A stretch of 23,458 nucleotides of DNA from a virus. The translations under genes were made by a program, and so were the position numbers. Positions 21,322-23,458 of the stretch are shown here, piece by piece (position 1 is the stretch's first letter; each line of letters opens with the position of its first letter). The notes beneath the pieces were generated by a model that had not been told where the DNA came from, searched no databases, and was given only the letters and a program-made list of their open reading frames with translations. Location: positions 1 to 23,458 of the IMG/VR virus record IMGVR_UViG_3300022818_000047. One strand, written 5' to 3'.

Positions 21322-21346
21322 GGCACGGATTCGACTCCGTTTTGCC
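21322..21346 (-). other. Intergenic hairpin resembling a tRNA T-arm
   Basis: In the 69-base gap before the adenine methyltransferase, ACGGA and TCCGT flank a six-base loop, and outer GGC/GCC pairs extend the stem with an AAA bulge. Read on the plus strand it contains GGATTCGACTCC, which looks like a tRNA T-arm but with a loop one base too short, and no rest of a tRNA is found. Transcribed leftward it would be a leader hairpin ahead of the methyltransferase; a decayed attachment-site fragment is possible. Confidence 0.35.
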
Positions 21347-21349
21347 ATA

Positions 21350-21562
21350 CTAAGCGACGCTGGGCGTTAAATCAAACGACAATGCGCTATTTTTTAATCC
21401 CAGCATCGGACATTTATCTCCGGGGCTGTCGCCACCGTCCGAAAGCCGGCAACTTTGCCCTTGTCCACATCCGTCCTCAACGTGCAATTCACATTCTATT
21501 TCGTCGAATTTCCCGCAGGTCTTGCAATCACCGCGATAGTTGGTTCTGAGTATGATACTCAT
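21350..21562 (-). CDS. Small Cys-rich protein, 70 residues
   Basis: Encodes 70 residues with six Cys: DCKTCGKF near residues 12-19, IECEL, DGCGQ, SCRL and KCPM. This pattern suggests one or two zinc sites. GAGGAGG precedes the ATG, which lies two bases after the nuclease stop. It is placed between the recombination pair and the methyltransferases. It may be a small zinc protein working with nucleic acid; I recognise no family. Confidence 0.62.
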   Translation of the reverse strand: MSIILRTNYRGDCKTCGKFDEIECELHVEDGCGQGQSCRLSDGGDSPGDKCPMLGLKNSALSFDLTPSVA

Positions 21563-21564
21563 GG

Positions 21565-22638
21565 TTAAATTTCCTCCTCTGTTTGTTTTGCGGCCCGTTC
21601 CTTCTGTAAGAACACGGATGGGGTTCCGGTTACTACGGTGTCGCCCAACCTGTCAGCCAACCCCCGTCGCGCTGCCGCCAAGGATTCATCGGGCATGATT
21701 TCGGCCTTGAACGCCTTTTCCAGTTCCCCGAATTTCACGGAGCAACATTGCAGAAACGCCGTGCTGGTGATTGCCGCCCGCTGAAACGCATCCACAACGC
21801 TGGTAACGTCCCGCCGCCCGGCGCGTTCCGTCAATTTGTAGCCGGGGATTTGCATACCGCCCTTGGCCATTTCGGTGGCGTGATGTTTGACAGACTTCAC
21901 CCAATCTTCCATCATACCCGCCAGCCCCAGGGCCTTGCTCATTTCGACCGGGTGCGCGATCTGGCTCGCATGGTAGGTATCCAGTTTCCAATCTTCGCGT
22001 CCCCGCACTACGGCAAACACCCGCTCAGTAAGCGCGGCGCAGTTAATTGCATGTTTACACCACGCGCAGTAGTCGCAGGCGTACACGGGCTTGCATCCGG
22101 CCCGCTGTGCCTCAAGGATTGCAAAGACGATCTTCTCCGCCTCTACCCGTGTCATACCGAACTGCTCAACATGTTTGAATCGTCCGTACAAGATGGCAAT
22201 ATCGGCCCGGTCAACGCCGTACTCGTCCATCGCTGCCAGAGCGTAGCCCGCCAGTTGCGCGGTGTAGTCCCGTATTTCGCCGGACTTGTAATCGCCCACG
22301 AACACGCTGTCAATGCGCGGCTCAAGAATATCCGCCCGACCTTCATACAGCGTTTCGAAATCGGCGTCGGTGAGGTAGACTTTTTGTTCAAGTACGCGGG
22401 CATCGCCCGTATTGGCTTTTATCCATTCCAGAATCCAGACCAGTCCTTCCAATTCCGTTGGTTCAAGAAGGTCTATTACGTCATTGTGATCCGTTCCCTC
22501 CAACAATCGCTGTAAAACGGTGTGCTGGAGGGTGCCGCGTTCGGCGGCGTCGGACGGGCGCGTTTCGTCGTTGGCAAACCCCGGACACTTCGACCAGGCG
22601 GGGAACTTCGACGGGGATTGTGGGTGATGTGCTGTCAT
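21565..22638 (-). CDS. DUF2800-type PD-(D/E)XK nuclease (Cas4/RecB-like)
   Basis: Encodes 357 residues. HHPQSPSKFPAWSKCPGF at the N-terminus, GTLQHT with His39, GRAD (Asp103), VGDYKSG (Asp116, Lys118) and a late Cys cluster (C188, C191, C194, C200: CDYCAWCKHAINC) match the Cas4/RecB-like fold; Cys18 with three or four late Cys probably holds an iron-sulfur cluster. The family is associated with phage recombination, resecting DNA ends to give a 3' single strand. The start overlaps the stop of the RecT-like gene (ATGA), as expected for an exonuclease plus annealing protein pair. Residues 230-350 are helical and of unknown role. Confidence 0.85.
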   Translation of the reverse strand: MTAHHPQSPSKFPAWSKCPGFANDETRPSDAAERGTLQHTVLQRLLEGTDHNDVIDLLEPTELEGLVWILEWIKANTGDARVLEQKVYLTDADFETLYEGRADILEPRIDSVFVGDYKSGEIRDYTAQLAGYALAAMDEYGVDRADIAILYGRFKHVEQFGMTRVEAEKIVFAILEAQRAGCKPVYACDYCAWCKHAINCAALTERVFAVVRGREDWKLDTYHASQIAHPVEMSKALGLAGMMEDWVKSVKHHATEMAKGGMQIPGYKLTERAGRRDVTSVVDAFQRAAITSTAFLQCCSVKFGELEKAFKAEIMPDESLAAARRGLADRLGDTVVTGTPSVFLQKERAAKQTEEEI

Positions 22639-23458
22639 ATTACCGGGTTCTCTTTCGCGAACCTCTCCACCGCTGCCACAAACTTGTTTGACGCCTTGAG
22701 GATTTTTTCTAGGGTGGGGCGCGAAAGGCTGTCAAATTCTTCGCCGGGTTTCACCCACTGCTTGAAAACGATGTATCGGTTAACGTCGTCAATCATCGGT
22801 TCGATCCGTGCCAGTAAATCCCCCAGCGGATCAGCCGATTGCACGGCGGGTGGAACAACGGGGGGGGCAGGATCGGGTGCAGCGGGCGGGATAATCTCAG
22901 CATCCAAAATTTGTTCCACAGGGGCGGGTTTCGCTACAGGTAACGGAACAATAAAATCCGCAATTTTTTCAGTATGGGGGGCGTGTTTCGCAGCGGGTTT
23001 CGGGGTAGCGATGGGCGGGGCGGGCGTTACGTCGGGCAATAACTCTTGCGCCACTTGCTCGGCTGGTTTCAGGGCGGGACGTTCCGCATACGCCTCATCG
23101 GCGGCCTCTTCTGTAGACATCATCCCAGCGATGGCTTCCGGGCAGATCATCTTGATAGCGTTTGTGATAACGCGGGCGCGTAGCATGCTCTGGGGGTTGG
23201 TATCCCACGGACTCCCCGATCGAACGTATCCGGCTTTCTTGCCCTGTTCAAACGTGTATTCAATTTCGATGCCCTGATTTTTCTTGTAGAAAAACTTCGC
23301 GGCGGCGCGGATTCCGTCCCATTGCGTCCATGTTTCCTCTCCGCCCAGCGCGTGGAACGCGGCCAGCATGTAATCAGCCCGCATGGTCAACTGACCACGC
23401 TCTGTAAGGTGGTATTTTTTTTGAAGTCCACGAAACTGATGCGCTCCGAAAAACAGGT
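22635..23458 (-). CDS. RecT-family single-strand annealing protein (5' end outside window)
   Basis: The frame is open at the right edge, leaving the last 273 residues. RecT-type proteins coat single-stranded DNA and anneal it to complementary strands in recombination. The match is in the core: TERGQLTMRADYMLA, WTQWDGIRAAAKFF, then GSPWDTNPQSMLRARVITNA, followed by CPEAIAGMMSTEEA. After about residue 110 of the visible part comes an unusual Pro/Ala-rich stretch of 80-90 residues and a C-terminal helical domain (RYIVFKQWVKPGEEF to the end). The start codon is beyond the window; the ATG at 23384 (preceded in frame by TTG at 23390) lies inside the core and is not the start. Confidence 0.82.
   Translation of the reverse strand, partial: LFFGAHQFRGLQKKYHLTERGQLTMRADYMLAAFHALGGEETWTQWDGIRAAAKFFYKKNQGIEIEYTFEQGKKAGYVRSGSPWDTNPQSMLRARVITNAIKMICPEAIAGMMSTEEAADEAYAERPALKPAEQVAQELLPDVTPAPPIATPKPAAKHAPHTEKIADFIVPLPVAKPAPVEQILDAEIIPPAAPDPAPPVVPPAVQSADPLGDLLARIEPMIDDVNRYIVFKQWVKPGEEFDSLSRPTLEKILKASNKFVAAVERFAKENPVI

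Noticed and set aside
21275-21350. A complete tRNA gene ending near the TTCGACTC sequence
   Set aside because: No matching acceptor arm, D-arm or anticodon arm can be formed upstream, and the T-loop is one base short.
21748-22515. Long open frame of 255 codons on the plus strand
   Set aside because: It lies entirely opposite the DUF2800 nuclease, whose catalytic motifs are intact; the plus-strand product has no recognisable domain or suitable ribosome site.
22522-23277. Plus-strand open frame of 251 codons rich in Gly, Ala and Ser
   Set aside because: It mirrors the Pro/Ala-rich part of the RecT-like gene on the other strand; its composition is explained by the antisense of GC-rich codons.

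Overview
This window is part of a tailed double-stranded DNA bacteriophage (Caudoviricetes) or prophage. The evidence is a terminase pair, a collagen/lectin-type fibre gene, a T4-type lysozyme next to a small membrane protein, a recombination pair (RecT-like annealing protein plus a Cas4-like PD-(D/E)XK nuclease), phage DNA methyltransferases and about twenty small, tightly overlapping early genes. The host is bacterial and probably has an outer membrane, because there are Sec signal peptides, a lipoprotein with a lipobox and strong Shine-Dalgarno sites, but the sequence does not allow a taxonomic assignment. Both ends of the window are cut inside genes, and no integrase, repressor, portal, capsid or polymerase gene is visible.

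Late half, read rightward (1-12990): the tail end of an unknown gene, then the small and large terminase subunits. Next come a small unknown protein and a 913-residue secreted-looking fibre with collagen repeats and a C-terminal LamG-type lectin domain. These are followed by a second protein with a signal peptide, a membrane-anchored coiled-coil protein, a polyglycine protein and a 1191-residue unknown protein. The lysis group comprises a GH24 lysozyme and a 65-residue holin candidate, followed by a small Cys protein. A 318-base gene-free stretch follows; it holds several inverted repeats and a perfect 22-base palindrome. Downstream is a four-gene cassette linked by ATGA overlaps: lipoprotein, CHAP/NlpC-type peptidase, Cys-rich 53-residue protein and a DUF1353 protein.

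Early half, read leftward (23458-13114): RecT-like annealing protein, DUF2800-type nuclease, a Cys-rich protein, an N6-adenine-type methyltransferase, an SPPY-type methyltransferase, a small HTH protein, a third methyltransferase-like protein and a deoxyribosyltransferase-like protein. A good sigma70-type promoter (18458-18486) then precedes a run of small proteins: zinc-ribbon candidates, coiled-coil proteins, small membrane proteins and a MazG-like pyrophosphohydrolase candidate. Most neighbours overlap by ATGA, TAATG or 10-20 bases, so translation is probably coupled along the operon. The two halves converge at 12991-13113.

Overall logic: the early operon would process and recombine DNA and mask it by methylation; the late operon packages DNA, builds adsorption structures and lyses the cell. 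The parts least explained by known phage biology are the signal-peptide-bearing fibre, the structured 11.3-11.6 kb region with the envelope cassette behind it, and the 1191-residue protein.
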